Source of the DNA: Mycetocola sp.
GTDB lineage: Bacteria; Actinomycetota; Actinomycetes; Actinomycetales; Microbacteriaceae
NCBI RefSeq assembly: GCF_025464835.1
Contig: NZ_JAODMP010000069.1
Location: forward strand, 1-38,420
DNA: 38,420 nt
Direction of reading: 5' to 3'
Shown here: positions 15,249 to 23,417 of the stretch, piece by piece
Numbering within the stretch: position 1 is the stretch's first letter
Layout: each line of letters begins with the position of its first letter
Program-made: the position numbers and the translations under genes
Notes under the pieces: model-generated
Told to the model about the DNA's origin: nothing
Database searches by the model: none
Seen by the model: only the letters and a program-made list of their open reading frames with translations

Positions 15249-16940
15249 GTGAGCACGTTCGACACCAAACCCTGGCTCGACGCGTACGCGCCAGGAGTCC
15301 CGCACGAGATCGACGTGCCCTCCGGGTCGCTCGTCGACATGGTCGAGGATGCCGTCGCCCGGTTCCGGCGCAAGACGGCGCTGCAGTTCTTCGGCGAGCC
15401 GACCACGTATGCGGAGCTTGGTGACCAGATCGGACGAGCGGCCGAAGGACTGCGGCGCCTCGGCGTCGGAAAAGGCGATCGGGTGGCGATCGTGCTCCCG
15501 AACTGCCCGCAACACGTCATCGCCTTCTACGCTGTGCTGCGCCTCGGCGCCGTCGTTGTCGAACACAACCCGCTGTACACCGCCAGGGAGCTCCGTCACC
15601 AGTTCGAGGACCACGGCGCACGCGTTGTGATCGCGTGGGACAAAGTTGCCGGCCTGATCACCGACTTCCCGCGGGACCTGCCGATCGACGCCGTCGTCGC
15701 GGTCGACGTCACCAAGGCGATGCCGTTCGGCACCCGCGTCGCCCTGCGGTTGCCGGTCGCCAAAGCACGGGCGTCCCGCCGGGCCCTCACCACAGGCTCC
15801 CCTGTCAGCGGGACCACCGCATGGGACTCCCTGATCTCGCATGGAAGCCTCCGTCGCAGGCATCCGCGCCCCGCCGGCGGCGACCTGGCGTTGCTGCAGT
15901 ACACGAGCGGCACCACCGGCAGCCCCAAGGGCGTCATGCTCAGCCACTCCAACCTCCTCACGAATGCTGCCCAGGGCCGCGCGTGGGTGCCCGGCCTCTC
16001 CGAGGGCACCGAGGTCTTCTACGCCGTCCTCCCCCTGTTCCACGCGTACGGATTGACGTTATGCCTCACCTTCGCGATGAGTATCGGCGCGACGGTGGTG
16101 CTGTTCCCGAAATTTGACGTCGACCTTGTGCTCGCCGCGTTCTCGAAGACGCCGGCAACGTTCCTGCCTGCCGTACCCCCGATCTACGAGGCGCTCGCGC
16201 GTGCCTCTGAAAGTCGCAAAATCGACCTGTCCGGCATCCGTTTCGCCATCTCAGGGGCGATGAGCCTGCCCGTGTCGATCGTCCGGCGCTGGGAGCAGGC
16301 GACCGGCGGCCTTCTCGTCGAGGGCTACGGGATGACGGAGACGTCGCCAGTGGCCCTGGGAAACCCCATCGGTCCGACGCGTCGGCCGGGCACCGTCGGA
16401 GTGCCTTTCCCGAACACCGAGATTCGGGTCGTCGACCCGGCAGACACGTCGGTGGACCGCGGCCCCGGGGAGGCAGGCGAACTGCTGATCCGCGGCCCGC
16501 AGGTGTTCTCGGGTTACTGGAAGCGCCCGGAGGAGACGGCGGCTTCGCTGATCGGCGACGGCTGGTTGCGCACCGGCGATATCGTCGAGGTGTCTGCCGA
16601 TGGCTTCGTCACGGTCGTCGACCGGGTCAAGGAGCTCATCGTCACCGGCGGCTTCAACGTGTCGCCGTCCGAGGTGGAACAGGCGCTCATGGACCACCCG
16701 GACGTACGCGAGGCAGCGGTCATCGGGCTCCCCAGGGAAAGCGGCGGAGAGGATGTGGCCGCCGCCGTGGTCATGCAGGACGGAACCGTGTTCGATCAGA
16801 ACGCCCTGCGGGACTTCTGCCGCAGGAGCCTGACCGCTTACAAGGTCCCGAAGAAAATCGTGCAGGTGGACGACCTCCCCCGCTCGCTCATCGGCAAGGT
16901 GCTGCGCAAGGATGTCAGGGAACGGATGCTCGCCGGCTGA
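15249..16940 (+). CDS. fadD: Long-chain fatty acid-CoA ligase
   Basis: A 563-residue AMP-forming acyl-CoA synthetase of the ANL superfamily. It activates a fatty acid with ATP and CoA through an acyl-adenylate. Motifs in order are YTSGTTGSPKGVML (about 218-231, P-loop-like), LPLFHAYGL, EGYGMTETSP (adenine and fatty-acid site), GWLRTGDI (hinge) and GKVLRKDVRE with the catalytic lysine near the end. The linker motif DRVKELIVTGGFNVSPSEVE is intact. The GTG at 15249 follows AAAGGAG. Chain length cannot be read from sequence, but similarity is to FadD-type long-chain enzymes. It may be transcribed with hmuO and converges on the helicase gene at a hairpin. Confidence 0.9.
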   Translation: MSTFDTKPWLDAYAPGVPHEIDVPSGSLVDMVEDAVARFRRKTALQFFGEPTTYAELGDQIGRAAEGLRRLGVGKGDRVAIVLPNCPQHVIAFYAVLRLGAVVVEHNPLYTARELRHQFEDHGARVVIAWDKVAGLITDFPRDLPIDAVVAVDVTKAMPFGTRVALRLPVAKARASRRALTTGSPVSGTTAWDSLISHGSLRRRHPRPAGGDLALLQYTSGTTGSPKGVMLSHSNLLTNAAQGRAWVPGLSEGTEVFYAVLPLFHAYGLTLCLTFAMSIGATVVLFPKFDVDLVLAAFSKTPATFLPAVPPIYEALARASESRKIDLSGIRFAISGAMSLPVSIVRRWEQATGGLLVEGYGMTETSPVALGNPIGPTRRPGTVGVPFPNTEIRVVDPADTSVDRGPGEAGELLIRGPQVFSGYWKRPEETAASLIGDGWLRTGDIVEVSADGFVTVVDRVKELIVTGGFNVSPSEVEQALMDHPDVREAAVIGLPRESGGEDVAAAVVMQDGTVFDQNALRDFCRRSLTAYKVPKKIVQVDDLPRSLIGKVLRKDVRERMLAG

Positions 16941-16949
16941 CCACCTGCG

Positions 16950-16971
16950 AGGGACCCGTTCCGCGGTCCTT
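16950..16971. terminator. Candidate bidirectional terminator hairpin
   Basis: AGGGACC (16950-16956) pairs with GGTCCTT (16965-16971), with one G-T wobble and an 8-nt loop. It lies between the convergent fadD and helicase genes. No strong T-tract follows in either direction. Confidence 0.4.
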
Positions 16972-18293
16972 CACGGGGTCTCTGCCGCGCCCAGGGGGGA
17001 CGGGCGCTCCCACCGCATGAACCGCTCCACATCGGTGTCGACCAGGATGTCGCTCGGGCGCAGCGGCCGGGTCAGGTAGAGGCCTTCGAGAGAGGTCAGC
17101 CGGCTGAGCGCGACGTAGGTCTGGCCGGGGCTGAACGCACGTGAGCCCAGGTCGACGATGGCGCTGTCATAGGTCTTGCCCTGCGATTTATGAATGGTGA
17201 CCGCCCAGGCCAGCCGGAGCGGGAACTGGGTGAACTCAGCGACAATGTCCTTCTTGAGCTGCTTCGTCGCGGCGATGTAGCTGTACCGGTACTTCTCCCA
17301 CACCACTGGTTCGACCTCGACGACCTCCCCGTCGACGTCGACGAACACATTGGTGTCGATCTTGGTCACCCGGCCGATCGTCCCATTCACCCAGCGTTGC
17401 CCGTCGCCGCCCCCGCCGCTGTCGTTGCGGAGGAACATCACCTGTGCCCCGACCTTGAGTTCGAGCGTTTCGTCGGCCGGGAACGTGCCCTTGCCGAAGT
17501 CGCCGCTCACTTCGGCGTTGGCTTTGAGCGCACGCCCGGGAAGCTTCGCGAGGGCTGCGGCGTTGATGCGGTTCACGATGTCGTTGCGGGTCGCGAGGGT
17601 GATCGTGCCGTCGTCGGGTGGCGTCCTCGCCCCCATCGAGTTGAGCGCCCCAGCGATCTGGGCGGTGACCTGCCCGTGACGGACCGCATTGAGCATGTAT
17701 TTGAAGTCCGCGTCCGACTGCCGATGGATCTCGGCGAGTTCGATGATGTGCAGGGGCGTTTCCTGCCACACTCTCGCGTCGAAGAACCAGAACGACCGGT
17801 AGGTGTCCTGGATGTACTCGCGTTCCTCGCCCTGCCCCGGCACAGGGGCGAGCTGGTATGGGTCGCCGAACAGTACGACCTGCACGCCGCCGAAGGGTTC
17901 GTGCCTCCGCTGCCGTGCCTGACGGAGGCTACGGTCGATCGCATCCATCAGGTCGGCGTTGACCATCGAGACTTCGTCGATGACGAGCGTGTCGATGGTG
18001 TTGAGCAGCTTCTTCACCGCGTCGCTCTGGTCGATGTCGTGGTCGGCGATCAGCCCGATCGGGAGCCGGAACAGCGAATGGATCGTCTGCCCTCCGACGT
18101 TGAGCGCAGCGACACCGGTTGGAGCACAGATGACGATCTGCTTCTCCGTGTGCCACGACAAGTGGTTGAGCAGGGTCGACTTGCCCGTGCCGGCCCGGCC
18201 GGTGACGAAGACGTGCTCCCTGGTGCCCTCGATCCGGTCGAATACGGCCTGCTGCTCGGAGGACAGCTCGATGCTCGGCTGGGGGTTGGTCAC
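16971..18293 (-). CDS. Pif1-like SF1B DNA helicase
   Basis: A 440-residue ATP-dependent helicase of the Pif1/RecD-like SF1B group. Motif I is TGRAGTGKST (31-40), motif Ia CAPTGVAALN, motif II TLVIDEVSM (102-110), motif III VVLFGDPYQLAPV, motif IV region near LATRNDIVNRIN, motif V WAVTIHKSQGKTYD and motif VI YVALSRLTSLEGLYL. These are the classical elements for 5'-to-3' unwinding, with roles expected in replication-fork or G-quadruplex maintenance. The catalytic set is complete, and the protein is short, with no extra C-terminal domain. The GTG start at 18293 has GAAGG upstream. It is monocistronic and divergent from the next gene. Confidence 0.88.
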   Translation of the reverse strand: MTNPQPSIELSSEQQAVFDRIEGTREHVFVTGRAGTGKSTLLNHLSWHTEKQIVICAPTGVAALNVGGQTIHSLFRLPIGLIADHDIDQSDAVKKLLNTIDTLVIDEVSMVNADLMDAIDRSLRQARQRRHEPFGGVQVVLFGDPYQLAPVPGQGEEREYIQDTYRSFWFFDARVWQETPLHIIELAEIHRQSDADFKYMLNAVRHGQVTAQIAGALNSMGARTPPDDGTITLATRNDIVNRINAAALAKLPGRALKANAEVSGDFGKGTFPADETLELKVGAQVMFLRNDSGGGGDGQRWVNGTIGRVTKIDTNVFVDVDGEVVEVEPVVWEKYRYSYIAATKQLKKDIVAEFTQFPLRLAWAVTIHKSQGKTYDSAIVDLGSRAFSPGQTYVALSRLTSLEGLYLTRPLRPSDILVDTDVERFMRWERPSPLGAAETP

Positions 18294-18419
18294 GGATGCC
18301 TTCAGGAATGTTCGCTGGAACTATCTACTGTATTCGCCGAGGCCGGGAGGGGCGTACAGGGCTGTGGACGGGTAGCCGATCAGAGACCCTCCCGGATGGG
18401 GCACTCGAGGCGATCACCA

Positions 18420-18431
18420 TAGGATAGCTGC
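18420..18431 (+). promoter_or_regulatory. Candidate leaderless -10 element
   Basis: TAGGAT (18420-18425) followed by six nucleotides and GTG at 18432. No Shine-Dalgarno sequence. This is the clearest instance of the leaderless pattern in the window. Confidence 0.5.
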
Positions 18432-19559
18432 GTGAGCCAGCCCCAAAACCCCGCCCAGATGCACCCGCAACAGAGCGCACCGGCCGGCTGGATCGAACCA
18501 CCCGCACCTGAGCCGCGAGCATCCATGGCGGAGCGGACACGGGCGACCATCATCTGGGCCGTGGTCGGGACGATGCTCATTGGTGCGGCGTTCGCTGCGA
18601 TGGGCGCGCTCAATCGCGACGTTTACGGAGCCGGGGCCTTCGTCGGCGACTATCTCAGCAAACTGCAGGAGAAGGATGCGGCCGGCGCGCTCCGGATTCC
18701 GGGTGTGACGCTCGACGAATCCGAGCTCAAAGAAGCTGGCCTCCCCGAGGGAAGCTCCAACGCGCTCTTGCGGAATGCGGCCCTTCCTGAGCTGACCGAC
18801 CTCACCCTCGTCGAAGACGTCGATCAGGGGCACGGCCTGCACTCGGTCACCTGGTCGTTCCACAGCAACGACGCGTACGGCCAATCGACCTTCCTCGTGA
18901 AGAGTGCCGGGACCCGGTTCCCGCTGATTCCTACCTGGTCGTTCGCGCGGAGCCCGCTCGCCGTCGTGAACCTTGCCGTCGAGCACTCGACAGTGTTCAC
19001 GACGAACGGGTTTTCTCTCGATACCCGGTCGCTGACGGGAAGACCGGACCCGGCGTTCCACAACATTGTGAACGTGCAGGTGTTCACGCCTGGCGCTTAC
19101 ATCATTGAATCGACCAGCGACTTCGTCACTTCCGAGAAGGTACCCGTTCTCGTCGACGAGCCCACCCGCGTGCACGAGGTCGCTGTGGAAGCGGCCCCGA
19201 CCGACGAGTTCCTCGCTGCCGCCCAGAAGTCCGTGAACGCGCAGCTCGATGCCTGCGCAGAGCAGAAGGTTCTGCAGCCGACCGGATGCCCGTTCGGTAT
19301 CGTCGTCGACGACCGGATCTCCGGCGACCCGCAGTGGTCGTTCGAGGACTATCCGCAGATCAGCGTCGAAGCCGGCACTGAATCGTGGGTGATCCCGCCC
19401 ACCAGGGGCGCTGCTCACCTCGAGGTCGACGTCCAGTCCCTCTTCGACGGATCAATCACCCCGTACGACGCCGACGTGCCGTTCTCCATGGTGGGCAACC
19501 TCTACGTCTTGTCCGACGGGACCGTTGCGGCGACGATCAAGGAAGACAACGACGCGTAA
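18432..19559 (+). CDS. Membrane-anchored hypothetical protein
   Basis: A 375-residue protein I do not recognise. A proline- and glutamine-rich cytoplasmic N-terminus (about 35 residues) is followed by one transmembrane helix (about 40-60, ATIIWAVVGTMLIGAAFAAM). A large extracytoplasmic part follows, rich in beta-strand-like sequence. Two cysteines (DACAEQ and TGCPFG, about 16 residues apart) could form a disulphide in the outer region. The topology resembles other actinobacterial single-pass proteins with a repeated beta-sandwich ectodomain. The GTG start is supported by TAGGAT 6 nt upstream. It converges on the CopD-CtaG gene with a 5-nt gap. Role unknown, probably at the cell surface. Confidence 0.72.
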   Translation: MSQPQNPAQMHPQQSAPAGWIEPPAPEPRASMAERTRATIIWAVVGTMLIGAAFAAMGALNRDVYGAGAFVGDYLSKLQEKDAAGALRIPGVTLDESELKEAGLPEGSSNALLRNAALPELTDLTLVEDVDQGHGLHSVTWSFHSNDAYGQSTFLVKSAGTRFPLIPTWSFARSPLAVVNLAVEHSTVFTTNGFSLDTRSLTGRPDPAFHNIVNVQVFTPGAYIIESTSDFVTSEKVPVLVDEPTRVHEVAVEAAPTDEFLAAAQKSVNAQLDACAEQKVLQPTGCPFGIVVDDRISGDPQWSFEDYPQISVEAGTESWVIPPTRGAAHLEVDVQSLFDGSITPYDADVPFSMVGNLYVLSDGTVAATIKEDNDA

Positions 19560-19564
19560 TCCGC

Positions 19565-21529
19565 TCAGCCGCGACCGGACAGCCGGGCGAGGCGCTCGTT
19601 GTATTCCTTGAGCTCGGCGTCGTCGGTGCGATCCGCGTTCCGGTCGAGCCGTTTCTGTTCTTTGGTGTCGCTTCGGCTCCACTGGATGGCGACCGTGATG
19701 GCGAGCGCGATCGTCGGCAGCTCGCCGAGACTCCACGCTATGCCGCCCCCGATCTGCTGGTCGGCCATCGGCGCAGGACCCCAGGTCCTGCCCATGGCGC
19801 CGAACCAGTCGGCGAGGAACAGCCCCACATTCGACATGATCGCCAGTCCGAAGAAGGCGTGCGCAGCCATCGTCGCGAGCAGGAGCAGCAAACGCATCGG
19901 ATAGGAGAGCCGGAAAGGGACGGGATCCACGCCGATCAGGGACTGGACGAAGAGGTAGCCGGACAGCACGAAGTGGACGATCATCCATTGGTGTCCGATG
20001 TGATCAGTCATCGCCCAGCGCATGAGCGGGGAATAGTAGAAGACCCAGAGCGAACCGGCGAAGAGCACGGCTGCGACGACAGGGTTGGCGATGACACCGG
20101 CGAACTTGGAATGGACGGCGAGGAGAATCCACTCGCGCGCACCGCGGGATCCGTCGTCCCTCTTCTCAACGGCTCGCATGGCGAGGGTCACAGGGGCGCC
20201 AGGCACCAGTAGAACGGGGACCAGCATGGTGAGGCCCATGTGCCCGAGCATGTGCACGCTGAAGAGGTAATCCTGGTACGCGGCGACACCGCCGCTGGTC
20301 AGGTAGAAGAGCACGAGCAGTCCGAGGATCCAGAACACCGTGCGGTGGATCGGCCATTTGTCACCGCGGCGGCGCAGACGGACGACGCCGGCGACGTAGA
20401 AGAAGATCCCGAAAGCCGCGACGAGCAGCCAGATGAGGTCGATGTCCCAGGTGGTGAAGTAGCGCTCGAAGGTCAATTCGGGCGGGAGCGGCTCACCGGT
20501 GAGCAGTTCAGCGGCGGTCGGTACGCCGGCAAGTTCCTCGGGAACGGGCGTAGCGGTGCGGGCGAGGGCTGCGGCGAGCCCCGAGGCGACGCCCATGAAA
20601 GCGAGTTCGGCGACGACCATCCACCAGAAGAAACGGGTGACCGTCTCTCGTGAAGCCTTCATCCGCCCGATCAGCCAGTTGCGGTGGACAGCGCCGAAGA
20701 GCCCGATCGCGACGAGCGCGGCGACCTTGCCGAGCACGAGCACGCCGTACGGGGTGAGCAGTCGGTCGAGGCTGCCGATCCGGAGTTCAGCGCTCGCATA
20801 GCCGGATACGGCGACGACGAGGAAGGAGACAAGGGCGAGAGTCGAGTAACGCTCGATGACGGGGACGATGCGACCGGAATCGAAGGTTTTGCGGAGGAGG
20901 ATGATCGTGAGCAGGCCGCCGAGCCACACAGCGGCGAAGAGAAGGTGCAACCCCAACCCGGTGATGGCGGCGTCGTGGCCCGCCGTGCCGGCCGCGTGGC
21001 CCTGCTGCGCCATCGGAACGAGGGAGATGAGTGCGAGCACTCCGACGAACACCATGAGGGTCTGGCCGCGCACAGCGAAGCACAGCACGGTGAGCGTGGC
21101 GGCGATGAGCGTGGTGGCGAGCCACGCCTGGCCGAGTTCGACATCGGTGAAGAACAGGCCGAGCTTGGCGCCGAACTGGTCGTCGAAGGTGACCGCGGTG
21201 CCTGTCACGTTCAGGAAGGTGAGGAACCCGGTGGCGCCGGCGGCTACGGCGTACAGCGCCGCGCCCGCCGCGGCGACGTCGAGGGCGCGATGGTATTCGT
21301 TCTTCTTCGGTGAGAGGGCGAACAACGCAAGCACGATCGCGCCGATCGTTACCGCCGCGCCGATGTTGACGAAGAGCTTGGCGATCGGCAGCCCGAAACG
21401 AACGAGGGCTCCCGGGTCACCGATGGGGCGCGCGTCCGCCCCTCCGCCATAGGCCAGCCCTACCAGGAGGGTGAGGAGCGCGACGGCGGCGAGGAGGGCA
21501 GGGCCGACGATCCGGGTAACGCGAAGCAC
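19565..21529 (-). CDS. CopD-CtaG fusion membrane protein (copper handling/oxidase assembly)
   Basis: A 654-residue polytopic protein with two fused domains. Residues about 1-330 form a CopD-like copper-resistance part with roughly eight helices; GHDAAITGLGLHLLFAAVWL carries conserved His and Trp residues. Residues about 355-620 form a caa3_CtaG-like domain with HMLGHMGLTMLVPVLLVPGA and WMIVHFVLSGYLFVQSLIGV, the same motifs seen in the single-domain protein at 6626-7411. A charged cytoplasmic tail ends the protein. It probably moves or delivers copper across the membrane for oxidase assembly. The GTG start at 21529 has TAGGCT 6 nt upstream and no proper ribosome binding site. It lies downstream of hup in the same direction, with a terminator between them. 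Confidence 0.88.
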   Translation of the reverse strand: MLRVTRIVGPALLAAVALLTLLVGLAYGGGADARPIGDPGALVRFGLPIAKLFVNIGAAVTIGAIVLALFALSPKKNEYHRALDVAAAGAALYAVAAGATGFLTFLNVTGTAVTFDDQFGAKLGLFFTDVELGQAWLATTLIAATLTVLCFAVRGQTLMVFVGVLALISLVPMAQQGHAAGTAGHDAAITGLGLHLLFAAVWLGGLLTIILLRKTFDSGRIVPVIERYSTLALVSFLVVAVSGYASAELRIGSLDRLLTPYGVLVLGKVAALVAIGLFGAVHRNWLIGRMKASRETVTRFFWWMVVAELAFMGVASGLAAALARTATPVPEELAGVPTAAELLTGEPLPPELTFERYFTTWDIDLIWLLVAAFGIFFYVAGVVRLRRRGDKWPIHRTVFWILGLLVLFYLTSGGVAAYQDYLFSVHMLGHMGLTMLVPVLLVPGAPVTLAMRAVEKRDDGSRGAREWILLAVHSKFAGVIANPVVAAVLFAGSLWVFYYSPLMRWAMTDHIGHQWMIVHFVLSGYLFVQSLIGVDPVPFRLSYPMRLLLLLATMAAHAFFGLAIMSNVGLFLADWFGAMGRTWGPAPMADQQIGGGIAWSLGELPTIALAITVAIQWSRSDTKEQKRLDRNADRTDDAELKEYNERLARLSGRG

Positions 21530-21535
21530 CCCTCA

Positions 21536-21541
21536 AGCCTA
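21536..21541 (-). promoter_or_regulatory. Candidate leaderless -10 element for the CopD-CtaG gene
   Basis: TAGGCT on the minus strand, six nucleotides before the GTG at 21529. Confidence 0.45.
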
Positions 21542-21654
21542 CGTCGTGGGCAGGCCACGAACCTCCGTTTGCGCTGGCGGCGCGGTGCCGCGTCACACGG
21601 CGCCGTGGTGACCTCACATTCAGGATCTTCGTCCAGATTCAGGAGAACCGGGCC

Positions 21655-21691
21655 GACACGCCGTCTGAGCGGCCGCGGCATCCGGCGTGTC
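21655..21691. repeat. Long inverted repeat between hup and the CopD-CtaG gene
   Basis: GACACGCCG (21655-21663) and CGGCGTGTC (21683-21691) are perfect inverted copies with a 19-nt GC-rich loop. Two direct copies of ATTCAGGA lie just to the left, near 21618 and 21637. The repeat lies upstream of the CopD-CtaG promoter. It could be a regulator site or RNA structure; nothing decides. Confidence 0.4.
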
Positions 21692-21767
21692 CCAAGGATC
21701 TGCTGAATTTGAGGTCGGGGAAGGCGGGTTCGGCCGGGCAGCGGATGCTCCGTGGCGCGTTAACGAC

Positions 21768-21804
21768 GAAAGGGGATGCAGCGCAGCGCGCGGCATCCCC
21801 TTTC
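21768..21804 (-). terminator. hup: Rho-independent-like terminator of hup
   Basis: A perfect 12-bp stem (GAAAGGGGATGC / GCATCCCCTTTC) with a 13-nt GC-rich loop begins 7 nt past the HU stop codon. A short TTTCGTCGTT follows on the minus strand. Position and stem strength support termination. Confidence 0.7.
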
Positions 21805-21811
21805 ATGACGA

Positions 21812-22099
21812 CTACTTTGCTGCAGCCTTGAGCTTCGATCCAGCCGAGACCTTGACCGAGTGGCCGGCCGGGATCTGGATCTCGGCACCGGTCTGCGGGT
21901 TACGGCCCGTGCGTGCGGCACGTGAGGTGCGCTCGACGGCGAGCCATCCCGGGATGGTGACCTTGACGTCATTGCTGACCGAGTCAGCCAGCACGGTGAA
22001 CAGCGAGTCGAGGACGCCGCCAACGGTCGCCTGGCTCTGGTTCGTCTCGGATGCGATCTTTGCAACGAGCTCGGTCTTGTTAAGCGACTTATCAGCCAT
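21812..22099 (-). CDS. hup: HU family DNA-binding protein
   Basis: A 95-residue histone-like HU, which bends and compacts DNA as a dimer. The N-terminal helices (ADKSLNKTELVAKIA) are standard. The beta-arm carries RTGRNPQTGAEIQIPAGHSV, with the DNA-intercalating proline in the RNPQTG signature. Length is that of a simple bacterial HU; it lacks the Lys/Ala-rich tail found in mycobacterial HupB. GAGGAGG lies 8 nt before the ATG. It is a single-gene unit: a terminator hairpin follows, and the ribosomal protein operon upstream on the same strand ends in its own hairpin. Confidence 0.95.
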   Translation of the reverse strand: MADKSLNKTELVAKIASETNQSQATVGGVLDSLFTVLADSVSNDVKVTIPGWLAVERTSRAARTGRNPQTGAEIQIPAGHSVKVSAGSKLKAAAK

Positions 22100-22405
22100 T
22101 GAGTTGTCCTCCTCGGACTTTGCTTTCTACAGCCTGTTTCATAACTTGCCCCGAGCCGTTCGTGCACCCGGGCCGGTCTGTCTGACCGCCTCGAATGTAT
22201 CAGAGTTCCGCATGATCTCGCGGAAATCGGGCTCGTGTGGCCCCATTTTCTGCGGCGTGTCACAGCATCCGTCACTTTGACCCCACATTTTGGCTCCGGA
22301 TAACGGTGTCAGCGCAAATCCGCGTCATTCCGCGGCTTCGCCGTCAACGACAGAACGGGCGCCGGCCAGAAGGCCGGCACCCGTTCGGTGCGGAGGTGGT
22401 GGTGC
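22100..22405 (-). other. 306-nt intergenic region upstream of hup
   Basis: Apart from the rpsN terminator (22353-22386) and the hup ribosome binding site, it should hold the hup promoter. Possible -10 strings on the minus strand are TATGAA, in the run GTTATGAAAC near 22140, and TACATT, in the run GATACATTC near 22195. Neither has a convincing -35, so I leave the promoter unassigned. No gene is apparent. Confidence 0.4.
22353..22386 (-). terminator. Terminator of the rpmB-rpmG-rpsN operon
   Basis: GAACGGGCGCCGGCC (22353-22367) pairs with GGCCGGCACCCGTTC (22372-22386) across an AGAA loop. This is 15 bp with one wobble, 19 nt past the rpsN stop. The T-tract is weak (TGTCGTT on the minus strand), as is common in GC-rich actinobacteria. 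Confidence 0.7.
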
Positions 22406-22711
22406 TTACCAGCTCGACTTGGTGATGCCGGGCAGTTCACCCTTGTGCGCCATGTCACGGAAGCGGACACGCGAGATGCCGAACTTCGAGAGGTGGCCGC
22501 GGGGGCGTCCGTCAACGGCGTCACGGTTGCGCAGGCGCACCGGTGAAGCGTTGCGGGGAAGCTTCTGCAGACCGAGGCGAGCAGCTTCACGTGACTCGTC
22601 GGTGCCGTTCGGGTCCACGAGGGCCTTCTTCAGCTCGAGGCGCTTTGCCGCGTAACGCTCAACGATAACTTTGCGCTGGTTGTTCTTGGCGATCATGCTC
22701 TTCTTAGCCAT
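22406..22711 (-). CDS. rpsN: 30S ribosomal protein S14, zinc-independent long form
   Basis: A 101-residue S14 of the small ribosomal subunit. It begins [14 protein letters not shown] and contains [20 protein letters not shown] and [22 protein letters not shown], all typical of the long form. It contains no cysteine, so it cannot hold the zinc ribbon of the short C+ form. In streptomycetes and mycobacteria such C- copies are induced when zinc is scarce. In this genome it might be the sole S14, which the window cannot tell. AGGAG overlapping the rpmG stop serves as ribosome binding site. It is the last gene of rpmB-rpmG-rpsN. Confidence 0.95.
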   Translation of the reverse strand: MAKKSMIAKNNQRKVIVERYAAKRLELKKALVDPNGTDESREAARLGLQKLPRNASPVRLRNRDAVDGRPRGHLSKFGISRVRFRDMAHKGELPGITKSSW

Positions 22712-22714
22712 GGC

Positions 22715-22882
22715 TTAGCGCTCCTCTCGGAATTCAACGTGCTTGCGCACTACGGGGTCGTACTTCTTGAGTACGAGACGGTCGGGGTTGTTACGACGGT
22801 TCTTCTTGGTTACGTAGGTGTAACCGGTTCCTGCCGTCGAACGAAGCTTGATGATCGGACGAACGTCCTGTGCTTTTGCCAT
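22715..22882 (-). CDS. rpmG: 50S ribosomal protein L33, cysteine-free
   Basis: A 55-residue L33 of the large subunit, beginning [20 protein letters not shown] and containing [20 protein letters not shown]. The zinc-binding cysteine pairs of C+ L33 are absent, making this a zinc-independent copy. Its ATG overlaps the rpmB stop by one nucleotide (TAATG), so the two are translationally coupled, and rpsN follows after 3 nt. The gene is too short to be found by length-filtered gene calling but is unmistakable by content and position. Confidence 0.95.
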   Translation of the reverse strand: MAKAQDVRPIIKLRSTAGTGYTYVTKKNRRNNPDRLVLKKYDPVVRKHVEFREER

Positions 22883-23118
22883 TAGATCTTCTCCCCACGA
22901 GCCAGGATGTCCTTGACGACCGACTCAATTCCGCGAGCATCGATGACCTTGATGCCCTTGGCGCTCAGCGTGAGCGTGACGTTACGGCGAAGCGACGGTA
23001 CGAAGTACGTCTTCTTCTGCACATTGGGGTCGAAGCGACGCTTCGTGCGTCGGTGCGAGTGCGAAATGTTGTGTCCGAAGCCGGGAATGGCTCCAGTCAC
23101 CTGGCAGGTTGCTGCCAT
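22882..23118 (-). CDS. rpmB: 50S ribosomal protein L28, zinc-independent type
   Basis: A 78-residue L28 beginning [20 protein letters not shown], followed by [16 protein letters not shown]. The C+ form has a CxxC at this point; here only one cysteine remains (CQVTG), like the alternative RpmB of mycobacteria that is switched on under zinc limitation. The ATG at 23118 follows GAAGGAGAG; an in-frame upstream start would add 21 residues with no conservation. It is first in the rpmB-rpmG-rpsN operon, downstream of a structured leader of about 130 nt. No obvious copy of the Zur-box palindrome is present upstream. Confidence 0.95.
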   Translation of the reverse strand: MAATCQVTGAIPGFGHNISHSHRRTKRRFDPNVQKKTYFVPSLRRNVTLTLSAKGIKVIDARGIESVVKDILARGEKI

Positions 23119-23221
23119 GGTTCTCTCCTTCAATACCGCAGGACTTCCGCCCTGCCCAAGATCTCTTGTCGGCACACGCAAACCACCTGCATTTCACAAC
23201 AGGGGGACGTTTGTGCGATCC

Positions 23222-23282
23222 GAACGGGAGGTGCCCGTTCAGCCAAGGATCTATCGTACAGGACGCCAGGCTCTTCTGCGAA
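23222..23282 (-). promoter_or_regulatory. Candidate promoter and leader hairpin of the rpmB operon
   Basis: On the minus strand a -35-like TTCGCA (23277-23282) and a -10-like TACGAT (23253-23258) are 18 nt apart. The transcript would then carry a perfect hairpin GAACGGG-n5-CCCGTTC (23222-23240) near its 5' end. A second stem (GCAGG/CCTGC) lies just before the rpmB ribosome binding site. The structure could allow feedback or attenuation control. Confidence 0.45.
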
Positions 23283-23417
23283 CGACGGCCTCAGCGCCAC
23301 CGGACGGATGCCGCGCTGCCGCAGAAGGGAGCTCTGCAGCCCGCTCTTGACCGGTTCATCGGAAGACGGCGGAGGATCGGTTAGCCCGTGAACTCCAGAC
23401 GATACCGGAGGAACCCC

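Noticed and set aside
14511-16043. Long minus-strand open frame across hmuO and fadD
   Set aside because: It runs through two convincingly identified genes and has no domain signature.
17190-18422. Long plus-strand open frame antisense to the helicase
   Set aside because: All helicase motifs are on the minus strand; this is a shadow frame.
23119-23417. A Zur box upstream of rpmB
   Set aside because: I looked for a copy of the znuA palindrome or a TGAAAA-type dyad and found only a poor half-match (TTGTGAAATGC).
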